Of a stretch of DNA of 64,000 nucleotides, positions 26,258-35,333 are shown in pieces. Both the position numbers and the translations under genes were made by a program. Every line of letters begins with the position of its first letter. Position 1 is the stretch's first letter. This DNA comes from Acidobacteriota bacterium (GTDB lineage: Bacteria > Acidobacteriota > Terriglobia > Terriglobales > Acidobacteriaceae). The notes beneath the pieces were generated by a model. The model did no database searches, was not told the origin of the DNA, and saw only the letters and a program-made list of their open reading frames with translations. The stretch covers positions 251,838-315,837 of the forward strand of contig JABCZL010000001.1 of the NCBI GenBank assembly GCA_013289685.1, given 5' to 3'.

Positions 26258-27421
26258 CTAGTTGGACGGTTCCGTCGTCGACGCTACGTAGTCAGTCAAC
26301 TTCTTCACGTTGCCCTGTTCTTCCTTGGTCTTCATCTCAAACGCCACGCCCATCCCGTAGCCGGGATGAGAGGTCTGCACCGCGCCCCGCAAGCGCAATT
26401 TCATTTCGTAGGTTCGCACTACAATCTCGACCGACGAGCCCTGCGGGAATGGCAAAGGAACTTCCAGATAACATCCGCCCGAACTCAAATCGGTCAGGCA
26501 GCAATGATGGGGAACCGAAGTGCCGGTGCGGTAAACCTCAGCGCCTAGGCGGCAGGCATAACGGACTTGGATGCGCCGGTTGTCGGCATCGGGATGCACG
26601 GCGGGCGCAAGTTCCTGAACCGCCGCGTAGTGCACGGTTTCTTTTTTCTCGCGGCCATGGGTTTGCTCGGCGACCGATACCGTGGCCAGTTGAAAGGGCT
26701 CTTCCATTTCGACCGTGACGTCGCTAAAGCGATCTGGCCGGGAGTCGCTGGGCACATGAGCGGCCAGAAAATCGGTGAGCAAGCGGCGCGAAGCTTTGGG
26801 CACATCGACAAACTGAACGCCCGCGCGGCCTTTCCAGTCCTGCCAGACCATCTGCCCCGAAAGACGAATGTTCGCCGACTGACCTGGCAGCTTGAACTGA
26901 AAATACACTTTGCTGACCGGAGGAAGTTTCTTCCCGAACTGCACCGACATGCCGTCTTGCGCCAGATTGATCAGGGTGGCCCGCTCCCGCTCCACGGTCG
27001 CATAATCGACAGTGGCGTGCGCGTGCACGTCAGCCCGGGCGTTCTTGCGCTTGTCCTTGCGCATCACCTCGCGCGCCGCACGCATGCTGCTCAGCGCCCG
27101 TTCGTAAGCCACCGGCTTATAGAGAACGAAATTTACGCCCAGAGAAAACATCTCGCGGATGCTTTCCTGCCCGGCGACAACAGCGACAGCCAGGGTCGCA
27201 TCATTCAGGCGCGAGGCGCGGGTATCGCGCAACAGGGAAATCACGTCCTTGTTGGATTCGCCGTCGACAATCACCACGTCGAACCGTTCTTGCGCCAGTC
27301 GAATGGCGGCGCGCGCAAAATCCGGACAGGACTCAACTCGAATGCTGAGCTCTTCCAGGACTCCGCCCAGCACCTGAGCCGGTGCCTGGTCAACGCACAC
27401 TAATAGGGCAGATAAAGTCAT
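26258..27421 (-). CDS. REC - PilZ - PilZ protein
   Basis: A 387-aa soluble regulator. Residues 1-120 resemble a response-regulator receiver (ALLVCVDQAP, the Asp in FDVVIVDGES near residue 54, and the Lys in VLYKPV). Two PilZ-like domains follow: about 125-225 (RKNARADVHAHATVDYATVERERATLINLAQDGMSVQF) and about 280-375 (RRIQVRYACRLGAEVYRTG...LTDLSSGGCYLEVPLPFPQG). The second has the RxxxR and (D/N)xSxxG elements of c-di-GMP binding. Standing divergent from minor pilin genes, it may control pilus or surface functions; this is inferred. Confidence 0.85.
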   Translation of the reverse strand: MTLSALLVCVDQAPAQVLGGVLEELSIRVESCPDFARAAIRLAQERFDVVIVDGESNKDVISLLRDTRASRLNDATLAVAVVAGQESIREMFSLGVNFVLYKPVAYERALSSMRAAREVMRKDKRKNARADVHAHATVDYATVERERATLINLAQDGMSVQFGKKLPPVSKVYFQFKLPGQSANIRLSGQMVWQDWKGRAGVQFVDVPKASRRLLTDFLAAHVPSDSRPDRFSDVTVEMEEPFQLATVSVAEQTHGREKKETVHYAAVQELAPAVHPDADNRRIQVRYACRLGAEVYRTGTSVPHHCCLTDLSSGGCYLEVPLPFPQGSSVEIVVRTYEMKLRLRGAVQTSHPGYGMGVAFEMKTKEEQGNVKKLTDYVASTTEPSN

Positions 27422-27758
27422 ACGTGCCCCATCCTAGGATCCAGTCGTTCCCCTCACAAGTTACCGGGGTCACTCTCTGACCGGTCTCAGTCGGACTACA
27501 TTGCCTTTAACTAATGTGTTCTCAATCGGTGACATGAGTAACCACCTCTGGCACCGGAAGGCCAACGCGAGGGTATTGACCTGTCGTGCTTTGACGCGGC
27601 TGCGATCTGTTCCTACGATGACCAATGACGCGATGAAGGAACGCGAGCCCGCTCTGTTATGCGCGAGCGGGATTGTGCAATGTTCCTCCAACATGTTCGA
27701 GACGCGGACTCAATGGGAGTGAAGGCGTGTTCGACATAGTCGCCTCTCCCCCCGAAAG
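27422..27758. other. divergent regulatory region of PilZ and pilin genes
   Basis: 337 bases without a credible gene. It contains a candidate promoter at 27591-27619 and a hairpin (GAGCCCGCTC with GAGCGGGATT) near 27645-27675 in the ~130-base leader of the pilin operon. No known riboswitch consensus was recognised. Confidence 0.5.
27591..27619 (+). promoter_or_regulatory. candidate sigma70-type promoter of the pilin operon
   Basis: TTGACG (27591-27596), a 17-base spacer and TACGAT (27614-27619) match the sigma70 layout well. Transcription would start about 130 bases before the first pilin gene. Confidence 0.55.
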
Positions 27759-28391
27759 ATGATTATGACATCGAGGAAAACTCGCGGCGTTTCGTTGCTG
27801 GAACTGCTGATCACGGTCGCGATCGGCTTCACTTTTGCATCGATTACGTTTATCGCAATGAAGCCGCTCTTCAACCAGTCGCACCTGGACTCTGCGTACA
27901 ACACGACCCTGATGGCGTTCCGCAACACGCGCCACCTGGCCATCACGCAGAGCCACTTGTATTACGTGACCGTCAACCCGGCAGGCTATCCCGCAGGCAC
28001 CATCGAGGTTCAGTATCAGCCGCCCTCAGCGGCAGGAATTCTGCCTCCCCTTCAGCTGGTGACCACGTACACCATTCCCAGCGATATCAGCTATGCCGTG
28101 CAAACCGGATTTCCGGCCAGTGCCCCGGACAACTTTGGCGCCGGGACGGCACCCATTGACTTCGGGTATGGCCCAGGACAAGCCGGAGGCGCGAACACGA
28201 TAGCCTTTGGGCCCGACGGTGGCGCCTATGACGCGAATGGCAATTACAACAGCGGCGTCCTGTACATGACTCGGCCCAGCGACCCGACCATTTACAGTTC
28301 GCGCGCCATCTCGGTATTCGCAGCGACTGGCCGAGTTCGTGGCTGGCGTTTGTATAAACAGGCCGGCGCGCCTATCTGGGTACAGCAATGA
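27759..28391 (+). CDS. type IV minor pilin / pseudopilin (GspH/FimT-like)
   Basis: A 210-aa prepilin with the N-methylation signal TRGVSLLELLITVAIGFTFASIT: a short basic leader, cleavage after Gly, and Glu at +5. A beta-rich C-terminal domain follows. Its TGA overlaps an ATG of the next pilin gene. It probably belongs to a pilus tip-initiation complex with the three genes downstream. Confidence 0.88.
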   Translation: MIMTSRKTRGVSLLELLITVAIGFTFASITFIAMKPLFNQSHLDSAYNTTLMAFRNTRHLAITQSHLYYVTVNPAGYPAGTIEVQYQPPSAAGILPPLQLVTTYTIPSDISYAVQTGFPASAPDNFGAGTAPIDFGYGPGQAGGANTIAFGPDGGAYDANGNYNSGVLYMTRPSDPTIYSSRAISVFAATGRVRGWRLYKQAGAPIWVQQ

Positions 28392-28402
28392 CGGAGAACA
28401 AA

Positions 28403-28996
28403 ATGCGCAAAACGGATGCACCCAACGCCGAAGGCGGCTTTTCACTCATCGAAGTCATGATCGCCATCGTGGTGATGTCCGTCGGCTTACTGGCGGTGGT
28501 AGCTTCGCTGGCCACGGCCCTGGCTGCCACGCAGTCGGGCGAGGAAGACCTGATCGCTCGTCAGAAGGCGCTTGAAGCTATGGAGAGCATTTACACGGCG
28601 CGCAACAGTCAGCAGATCCCGTTTGCCGCGGTGGCTAATAAATCCAACGGTGGAATTTTCACGGACGGACCCACGGCTCTGCTGTGCGCTGGACCCGATG
28701 GACTTGTGGGCACAGCGGACGATGTCCCTTGCACGACTGCCGCCGGCGTAAACTGCCCCGACGGCGGCGCGGAATGCATGGTGCTCCCCGGCCCGGATGG
28801 GATTCTCGGCACGGCCGACGACGTGACCATGAGCCTGGGTAATTTCTCCCGGACCATCGCCATCAACCCCGTTCTGCTGCCGAGTGGCGCCCCCAACACG
28901 AACATGATGGCGATTACCATCACGGTGCAGTACACCAAAGCCGGGATGCCAGCTCGATCGTTTCAAGCCAACGGATTGATCTCGAGCTACCACTAA
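28403..28996 (+). CDS. type IV minor pilin (PilV-like)
   Basis: A prepilin of 197 aa with leader MRKTDAPNAEG and mature N-terminus GFSLIEVMIAIVVMSVGLLAV, the PilV pattern. ATG 28403 has GGAG 6 bases upstream and is preferred. An ATG at 28388 overlaps the previous stop and would add five residues. The middle of the protein contains short Gly/Asp repeats (GPDGLVGTADDVPC and GPDGILGTADDVTM) that resemble calcium-binding loops. Confidence 0.85.
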   Translation: MRKTDAPNAEGGFSLIEVMIAIVVMSVGLLAVVASLATALAATQSGEEDLIARQKALEAMESIYTARNSQQIPFAAVANKSNGGIFTDGPTALLCAGPDGLVGTADDVPCTTAAGVNCPDGGAECMVLPGPDGILGTADDVTMSLGNFSRTIAINPVLLPSGAPNTNMMAITITVQYTKAGMPARSFQANGLISSYH

Positions 28997-29022
28997 AAGA
29001 GCGGACTTTAGGACTCTCAATT

Positions 29023-30183
29023 ATGCGAACTTCAAAATCGCAACGCGGTTTCAGCTTGCTGGAATTACTGGTGGCCTCGTCCATCGGTCTGATCGTACTT
29101 CTGGCCATGACCAGTCTGTTCAAGACCGGCATGGATACGACCTTCACCGTGACCCAGCGCGCGGAAACTCAGCAGAACATGCGAGCTGCGATCGAACTGA
29201 TCACCAAGGATCTGAGTTTGGCTGGAGCGGGCCTGCCTTCCGGCGGAGTGCAGCTGGTCACGGGAGGAACCGTCTCCAAGTTCGGCTGCAACCAGACAGG
29301 CACCTGCTACATCCCTGGAGGAACCTTTCCCAACAGCGGAGCCGGTGGGCCTAATTACATGTACGGGATCATCCCCGGCTTCAACGTCGGGGTCGAGGCA
29401 GGCGCGGTCATTACGAGCGCGCCCGGGCAGATCAACAGCAGCATTACCGCGATCTCCTGTGACTACAACTTTCCCCTCAATAACTTCACCTTCACGTTCC
29501 CGACTGCAACGAGCAGCGCCGTTGCCGTAATCAACCTGGGGGCCACGCCGAACAACATCCTTGCGCCGGGAGGCTTGAATGTTGGCGATTTGCTGCTGTT
29601 CACGGTGAGCACGCCGGGCAATGGCAAGACGGCCACCGGCACGAGCCTGGTGCAGAACGCTGCCGTGGTTGCCGAAATCACAGGCATCCCGAACGCTAAT
29701 TCGCTTAGCTTCAACGCCGGCGACGCGCTGAACCTGAACCAGACCGGGGGCGGAACCGCGAACAATATCGCCACGGTGGCGGCGGCGGCAGCTGGAGCGG
29801 GCGCAGAGACGAGTGTTTGCCGGCTGAACGCCGTCTCCTATTTCCTGGAGGTTCCCGCCGCCGGAGGCACCGTCCAGACCCCGCGCTTGATGCGCCAGGT
29901 CAACGGGCTTAACGCGGTGCCGGTTGCCGACAACATCATCAATCTGCAATTTACCTACGACATCATCGATTCGGTGACCGGAAAAGTCGTCGCCAATCAG
30001 CAGGACCCGATTGGGGCAGGCGAGTCCCCCAGCCTCATCCAGAAGGTCAATGTCTGGATCATGGGAAGTAGTCTGACGCCGGAAGGAAAAAAATCTCAAA
30101 GCATGTATCTGGCGACTTCGGTCAGTGCGCGAGACATGAGTTTCTGCAACTCCTATAGTTCCAACGGCGTGGCATGCCAATGA
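29023..30183 (+). CDS. type IV minor pilin (PilW-like)
   Basis: A 386-aa prepilin with signal SQRGFSLLELLVASSIGLIVLLAM and a PilW-like continuation (AAIELITKDLSLAGAGLPSGG). A long Asn/Gly/Thr-rich passenger domain follows, with Cys pairs that could form disulfides. Position between PilV-like and PilX-like genes supports the assignment. Confidence 0.85.
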   Translation: MRTSKSQRGFSLLELLVASSIGLIVLLAMTSLFKTGMDTTFTVTQRAETQQNMRAAIELITKDLSLAGAGLPSGGVQLVTGGTVSKFGCNQTGTCYIPGGTFPNSGAGGPNYMYGIIPGFNVGVEAGAVITSAPGQINSSITAISCDYNFPLNNFTFTFPTATSSAVAVINLGATPNNILAPGGLNVGDLLLFTVSTPGNGKTATGTSLVQNAAVVAEITGIPNANSLSFNAGDALNLNQTGGGTANNIATVAAAAAGAGAETSVCRLNAVSYFLEVPAAGGTVQTPRLMRQVNGLNAVPVADNIINLQFTYDIIDSVTGKVVANQQDPIGAGESPSLIQKVNVWIMGSSLTPEGKKSQSMYLATSVSARDMSFCNSYSSNGVACQ

Positions 30184-30212
30184 AGTCAGATGGCAGTTTT
30201 GGAGGAAGAATC

Positions 30213-33212
30213 ATGGGTACGAGCCAACACGATTCACGAGGTTTCACTCTCATCGCAGCTTTGCTGCTGACCGTTCTGCTGTCCGGGGTAGCGGTGGGGC
30301 TGCTCTACATGGTCAGCAACGAAGTCCGGATGGGAGGCAATGACCTGGAGGGAAACCTGGCGTATTACGGCGCCGAGGCAGGCATTGAGAACCTGACGTC
30401 GGAGCTCTCCCAGCTTTATCAGAGTTCGCAAACTCCGACGGCCGCATCCATCACGGCCTTGACCGCCCCGGCCAATTGGCCAACCGCGGTGTCTGGCTCG
30501 CACATCAGCAACATGACGTACACCCAGATGAACATCGCCTGGCCGGCCTTTAAGAGCGATGGGGTCACGCCTTGCCCCAACGCTCCCAATCCTTGCGGCT
30601 CGTGGGACATCGTGGGCTCTGGACCCGACCAGGGAATGGTCGCAACCCTGATTCCCTTCACCCTGCAGGTGACGGCGACGCGCCTGGCTGGCACCGGACA
30701 GATCGCAACCAATTCGTCGCTGGCCGCCACCGGCGCATCCGTGAACCTGACGCGTACGGTTGAAGTAGCGCTGCTTCCCGCGTTTGAATTTGGAGTGTTC
30801 TGCGAAGGCGACTGCGATTACTTCGCTGGCCCCGACTTCAACTTCGGAGGACGGGTGCATGCCAACGGCAACATCTTCCTCGCCGAGGGCGGCAAACTCA
30901 CCTTCACCGATAAGATTGCGGCAGTCGGCCAAATCGTGGTGGACCAGTTGGAGAACGGCCATGCTACTTCTTCGGGCTACACTGGCACCACCTACGTGCC
31001 CAGCGCCGCCGGCGCCTGCCCGCCTGCTCCAGCGGCCGGGCCAGCTACAAATTGCGCCGTGTTGCCAGCCGGCAGTTGGACTGGCGGGTACCCTCCAACC
31101 GGTGCTCCGAACGCTGCGTGGACGGGCATTTCCAAGTCGACCTTCAACGGATTCATTGAGAATGGATTGACCGGAGCGACCAAGCTGCAGTTGCCCTTCG
31201 TGCAGTCGTCGAAGGTGGGAGCCATCGACATCATCCGCAAACCGACAGCGGGAGACACTCCGCTTCTGCTCAACTCCCGACTTTACAAGGAAGCTGCAAT
31301 CCGCATCCTGTTAGCCGATACCGAGGCCGATCTCTACCCCGGAGAAGTCCGCGCTGACAGTGCGACTCAGGACATCCAGATCGGCACACCGTTCACCGAC
31401 GTACCGGGTGGCAACGCGTACATTACCGTAGGCGCTGCGGCGCCGGGAAATGTTGCCGGAAACATGTACTTCGCTACCGCTCTGAAGGGCGCGGCCACTA
31501 ATAATTGGACTGCAGCCGCGCCTACGGGATGCAACGCCGCTCTGGCCTCGTGGCCGCTCTTTGGACAAGTCACTGTCGCCGGCAAGTTCTGCCAGGGCGC
31601 TTGGCTGCGAGTGGAGTATCAGAACGCCGCCGGAAACTGGATTGGAGTCACCACGGAGTGGCTGAAATTCGGCTTCGGCCGCAACTACAACCAGCCGCCC
31701 ACGCATCCCTACAATGCCAGCGCCGCGACCGTTCCGTTGTGCAAGAACTACCCCACCTTGCCGGCGTCCCAGTGCCAGAACGGCATCAGCCCGGCCATTC
31801 TGATTCTTCAACAGCTTCAGGCCAGCCAGGCCGTCACCAACGGGATGGGTGCCGCTGCATCGAATGCTGCCTGGCTTCCCATCAACTTCTACGACAGCCG
31901 TGAAGGCGAGCCCCGGGATAACCGGCCCTCGACCGACCCAGGACCTGGCAAGAACTGCAGCCCGATCGGAATCATGAACTCGGTCGAGCTCGACGTGGGC
32001 AACCTTTGGCTATGGCTGCAAGCCTCGGGCCCGTATGCCGGAGGCAGCGGCAAGCTGGTGAACGCCGCCACTTACAACGGCTACATTCTCTATTTCTCGG
32101 ACCATCGCGGAATGATCCCCGATGCCCATCCTTTAACCGCTTTCTATAACGGCTTCTCCGGCATGTCCGGCTTGAGCGATGTGATCAACAGCGGCTCGGC
32201 CCCCGGTGTGCCCGACAACAAGCTGGAAGCAATCACTTACTATGCGACCGCCCCCGTTCCTTATTCGCCGGAAGACACGGCGGTAAAAGGAAACGGGTTT
32301 ATCGACAATTGGGGCCAGGCCAACCTGGGCGCTGGTTTTGGCATTGCCGCCGGTAACATGAGCCAGCCCTACTACATTGCCGGCTCGGTGACGACGAACG
32401 CGATCCAGTGCACGTCGGCTACCCCCACCACCTATAACACTCCAGACGCTGAGTGGAACATGGTCAGCGGCCCACGGCACGTGCTGCGTCTGGTGGACGC
32501 CGGCATGGATGCCGCTGGAAACAGTTTCTTGCCACCCACCAACGGGAGTCTGGTGCTAAACGGAAACGGATTCACGGTAGCTTCAGAGGAGCCCGTGTAC
32601 GTATGGGGTGACTACAACACCGGCCCCAACGATCCCTTCTGGCCTAGCGAAAACACCCCGACCACGCCCCATTCCGCGGCGGCAATCATTGCGGACGCGG
32701 TTACGCTTCTCTCCAACCCACCGTCGGCCGCTACTGTGCCGACAGCCAACGTCGGCTGGACGGACCTGGAAAGCTTCCTGTTGCCCTATTGCGGAACCAA
32801 GAATACCGCTCCCCCTGCGGGAATGGCTGCCTGCCCCAACGGCCGATACGGAAACACCAGCTACTATCGCATGGCCATTGCCGCCGGTAAGAGCGTTCCG
32901 TTCCCGCAACCAGCGTGGGGCGGAAATGACATGGGTACCGACGGAGGCATGCACAACTTCCTGCGTTACCTGGAAGACCGCAGTGACAATGGAAACGGCG
33001 CCACCGTGAACTATGCCGGGTCGATGATCAGCATGTACTATTCGCAATATGCCACCGGCATATTCAAGTGCTGCAGCTCGGTGTACGGTGCTCCAAAACG
33101 TAACTACTTCTTCGACACCCAGTTCCTGAATCCGGCGAACCTGCCTCCTGGCACGCCATCGTTCCAGGACGTGGTGAGCCTCAGCTATCACCAGAACTTT
33201 ACACCGCAGTAA
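30213..33212 (+). CDS. very long PilX-like minor pilin
   Basis: A 999-aa protein whose N-terminus fits the PilX family: SRGFTLIAALLLTVLLSGVAVGLLYMVSNEVRMGG, with a Gly-Phe cleavage site but Ala rather than Glu at +5. Ordinary PilX is about 150-200 aa; here a ~940-residue exported region rich in Asn, Gly, Pro and Tyr follows. It probably serves as a large tip adhesin-like domain. GGAGGAA at 30201-30207 with a 5-base spacer supports ATG 30213. Another ATG at 30180 overlaps the previous stop. No PilY1 gene is in the window, so this protein may take its role. Confidence 0.82.
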   Translation: MGTSQHDSRGFTLIAALLLTVLLSGVAVGLLYMVSNEVRMGGNDLEGNLAYYGAEAGIENLTSELSQLYQSSQTPTAASITALTAPANWPTAVSGSHISNMTYTQMNIAWPAFKSDGVTPCPNAPNPCGSWDIVGSGPDQGMVATLIPFTLQVTATRLAGTGQIATNSSLAATGASVNLTRTVEVALLPAFEFGVFCEGDCDYFAGPDFNFGGRVHANGNIFLAEGGKLTFTDKIAAVGQIVVDQLENGHATSSGYTGTTYVPSAAGACPPAPAAGPATNCAVLPAGSWTGGYPPTGAPNAAWTGISKSTFNGFIENGLTGATKLQLPFVQSSKVGAIDIIRKPTAGDTPLLLNSRLYKEAAIRILLADTEADLYPGEVRADSATQDIQIGTPFTDVPGGNAYITVGAAAPGNVAGNMYFATALKGAATNNWTAAAPTGCNAALASWPLFGQVTVAGKFCQGAWLRVEYQNAAGNWIGVTTEWLKFGFGRNYNQPPTHPYNASAATVPLCKNYPTLPASQCQNGISPAILILQQLQASQAVTNGMGAAASNAAWLPINFYDSREGEPRDNRPSTDPGPGKNCSPIGIMNSVELDVGNLWLWLQASGPYAGGSGKLVNAATYNGYILYFSDHRGMIPDAHPLTAFYNGFSGMSGLSDVINSGSAPGVPDNKLEAITYYATAPVPYSPEDTAVKGNGFIDNWGQANLGAGFGIAAGNMSQPYYIAGSVTTNAIQCTSATPTTYNTPDAEWNMVSGPRHVLRLVDAGMDAAGNSFLPPTNGSLVLNGNGFTVASEEPVYVWGDYNTGPNDPFWPSENTPTTPHSAAAIIADAVTLLSNPPSAATVPTANVGWTDLESFLLPYCGTKNTAPPAGMAACPNGRYGNTSYYRMAIAAGKSVPFPQPAWGGNDMGTDGGMHNFLRYLEDRSDNGNGATVNYAGSMISMYYSQYATGIFKCCSSVYGAPKRNYFFDTQFLNPANLPPGTPSFQDVVSLSYHQNFTPQ

Positions 33213-33234
33213 TCGTGCGAACCTGCTCTACCGG

Positions 33235-33271
33235 CCCGGTTCCGCTTCGGCGGAGCCGGGTCATTTTGTTT
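33235..33271 (+). terminator. intrinsic terminator of the pilin operon
   Basis: CCCGGTTCCGC (33235-33245), a TTCG tetraloop and GCGGAGCCGGG (33250-33260) form an 11-bp stem with one G-U, followed by TCATTTTGTTT. It lies 23 bases after the PilX-like gene. Confidence 0.82.
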
Positions 33272-33438
33272 GGGTACGGTCCTTCGTAACATGCGTCTGG
33301 GCCGACGCTCCCTTATCCTTTAACTTGCAAGGCCGTCCCCGCAGGAGAAGCTTCTTTGGAGGAGCATTGTCGCCGCTAGCCCAACGCCCGCGATCGGCCG
33401 CCCCCCGGCGCCCTGACCCCAACCACCAGCACTGGGGA

Positions 33439-33717
33439 ATGCTGGTTTTCGAAAGCCTGTCCGGCGGAGTCCTGGCCGTCTTGGTAGTCTTCGCTCTCGT
33501 CCTGGTTGTTACGGGAGTGTATCTCATCGCCGTCTGGCCGCTCACGTTTTGGGATCTCGCGAATCTGGGGCTGGAAAACATTGGACCCTGGATCAACACC
33601 ATATTGTGGTCGCTCTTCGCCGGTGGCACCCTTGCGGGATACTACGTGTTCAGCGGCGCCGCTTTCAAACCCAAGCAGAAAGCTCGCGTCCCAGCTTCTT
33701 CCAAGTCAACCCGATAA
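33439..33717 (+). CDS. small two-helix membrane protein
   Basis: A 92-aa protein with two hydrophobic helices (LAVLVVFALVLVVTGVYLIAVWPL and INTILWSLFAGGTLAGYYVF) and a basic tail. ATG 33439 is preferred, with GGGG just upstream; the frame continues further 5' without family support. It ends about 100 bases before the DUF3179 gene on the same strand. Function unknown. Confidence 0.6.
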   Translation: MLVFESLSGGVLAVLVVFALVLVVTGVYLIAVWPLTFWDLANLGLENIGPWINTILWSLFAGGTLAGYYVFSGAAFKPKQKARVPASSKSTR

Positions 33718-33815
33718 AACTGCTGCTCCAGTTCGGAGGCCTGCAATTTTCCACGGGGCTCATTGGTACAATCGTATCCACGGAAATTGTCGCCGGGATT
33801 GTCATCGTCAAGCAC

Positions 33816-35198
33816 ATGGACTCACCTTCCGATCAGCGCGGTTATGTGTGGTTCCTTTTCCTCGTGTCCGCCGTGGCGGGCATCGGACTGTTTTTCGTTC
33901 CTGCGTTCATCATCCGTCCGTTCACCCACCAGACTCCGACCGGGCTGGCGCTCGCGATGGCGCTCCGCCAACGCGCTCCCTGGGGAACTCTCGTCGCCGC
34001 CGTCGTTTGTCTCGCACTTGCACTCGTGCTCTGGGGCATCGTCAGCAAAGGGCGCAAGATCGTGCTCGCCTCGGTGATGGTGTTAGTGGCGTTCTCAGCC
34101 GTTATGGCTCGCCTGAACTACTTTGAATGGATGTTCCATCCTGTCGACAGCGCCCAGTTTGAATCCGCGTCCGCCAGCAAACTCGACAAGGGAGAGATGA
34201 TCCTCGCCCTGCGCTTCGGGTCCGAAGCGCGTGCTTATCCCATTCGCGAAATGGCCTACCACCACGTGTTGAACGATGTCGTCGGCGGCGTTCCGGTGGC
34301 CGTCACTTATTGAACGCTCTGTCACACCGGTCTGGTGTGGACACGAACGGTAAGCGGAAGAGTCCTGCATTTCTATCTGGCGGGCATCAACAACCAGAAC
34401 TTCCTGATGCGCGACAAAGAAACCGGCACATGGTGGCAGCAGATTACCGGGAAAGCGATCTACGGCCCGCTGAAGGGTGCGTCGCTCGAACTGGTGCTGA
34501 GTGACGAGTTGACCTTCGGCGAGTGGAAGGCGGAAATGTCAGACGGCAAGGTCCTGGCCGAGGTGAAGAAGTACGTGAAGGAATACGACAGCGACTGGGA
34601 ACCGAAGGTGGCCAAGCTTCCGGTGGCGATCAGTTTTCCCGGGACCGAACTCAAATCTCGCGACGTGGTCGTCGGCCTGGAGATGGTTGGACCCGGCCGC
34701 GCCTATCCCTGGGAAACGCTCGTAAAACAAACGCCCGTCGTCGACCGCGTGCAGGGCACGCCGCTACTGGTCGCAGTCGGCCCTGACGGCAAGTCTTTTC
34801 GCGTGTTCATCAGCCGCATCGACGGAAAGGACGCCGAGTTCTTCCTGAAGGGTGAGACCGAGGGCGAGACGGTCGGTGAGAAAAAGAGTGAGTCGGCTGC
34901 GGCGCAGCCCGAGAAATCCGTAGAAACGAAATCCGCAGCCTCACCCGAAGCGAAAGTTACCGATGTCAAAGCGGACGCGTCGTCTGCGAACAAATCCGTG
35001 ACTCCCGCCAAGGTACCGCCAGTTCCTCCCAAACCCTGGATCTTGCTCGACACCGCGACTGCCAGCGAATGGAATTTCCAGGGCTGCGCCATCTCCGGCC
35101 CGTCGCTGGGCAAATGCCTGGATCGCGTCCCCGCCTTGAAAGATTACTGGTTCGACTGGCGCAACTATCATCCCAACACCACGATTTACAAACACTAG
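33816..35198 (+). CDS. DUF3179 membrane-anchored protein with in-frame TGA (predicted selenoprotein)
   Basis: Read through the TGA at 34311-34313, this frame gives a 460-aa protein. It has three N-terminal membrane helices (YVWFLFLVSAVAGIGLFFVP, TLVAAVVCLALALVLWGIVS, IVLASVMVLVAFSAVMARL) and then a DUF3179 domain. The domain is continuous across the TGA: EARAYPIREMAYHHVLNDVVGGVPVAVTY, then U, then TLCHTGLVW, and NQNFLMRDKETGTWWQQITGKAIYGPL. Family members have YCxLC here, so TGA replaces the first Cys (residue 166), giving UxxC. A hairpin with a GGTCT loop begins seven bases after the TGA. The same frame resumes with no other damage. A nonsense mutation or sequencing error is the alternative. 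ATG 33816 is the only in-frame ATG before the helices. Function of DUF3179 is unknown; UxxC suggests redox or metal chemistry. Confidence 0.78.
34320..34343 (+). promoter_or_regulatory. predicted bacterial SECIS hairpin
   Basis: Arms 34320-34328 (TGTCACACC) and 34334-34343 pair as nine base pairs with one bulged G (34340), closing a five-base loop GGTCT (34329-34333). The loop starts 16 bases after the TGA. The E. coli fdhF SECIS also presents GGUCU in its apical loop at a similar distance, where SelB contacts the G and U. The hairpin is inside coding sequence, as bacterial SECIS elements are. Confidence 0.75.
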
Positions 35199-35236
35199 TC
35201 GCCCATCGACGGGTTTAGGCTCTCCGCAACGATCAC

Positions 35237-35314
35237 TGTCATCCTGAGCGAAGCGAAGGACCTGTGCAACTCGCTGGGAGAATGCACAGATCCTTCGCTT
35301 CGCTCAGGATGACA
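35237..35314. repeat. TCATCCTGAGC palindrome, copy 5
   Basis: 32-base arms (35237-35268 and 35283-35314), nearly perfect, with a 14-base loop, between the convergent DUF3179 and DUF899 genes. Confidence 0.92.
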
Positions 35315-35333
35315 AACCTGCTTCACGTCTGGC

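Noticed and set aside
27501-27722. 73-aa plus-strand frame before the pilins
   Set aside because: Mixed composition, no ribosome site, and it spans the candidate pilin promoter.
27620-27758. c-di-GMP riboswitch in the pilin operon leader
   Set aside because: A PilZ gene and pilins made it plausible, but no GEMM-type conserved core could be read in the leader.
33816-35198. DUF3179 gene as an ordinary nonsense pseudogene
   Set aside because: The stop is a TGA exactly at a motif Cys, the frame is intact on both sides, and a SECIS-like hairpin with a GGTCT loop follows at the expected distance.
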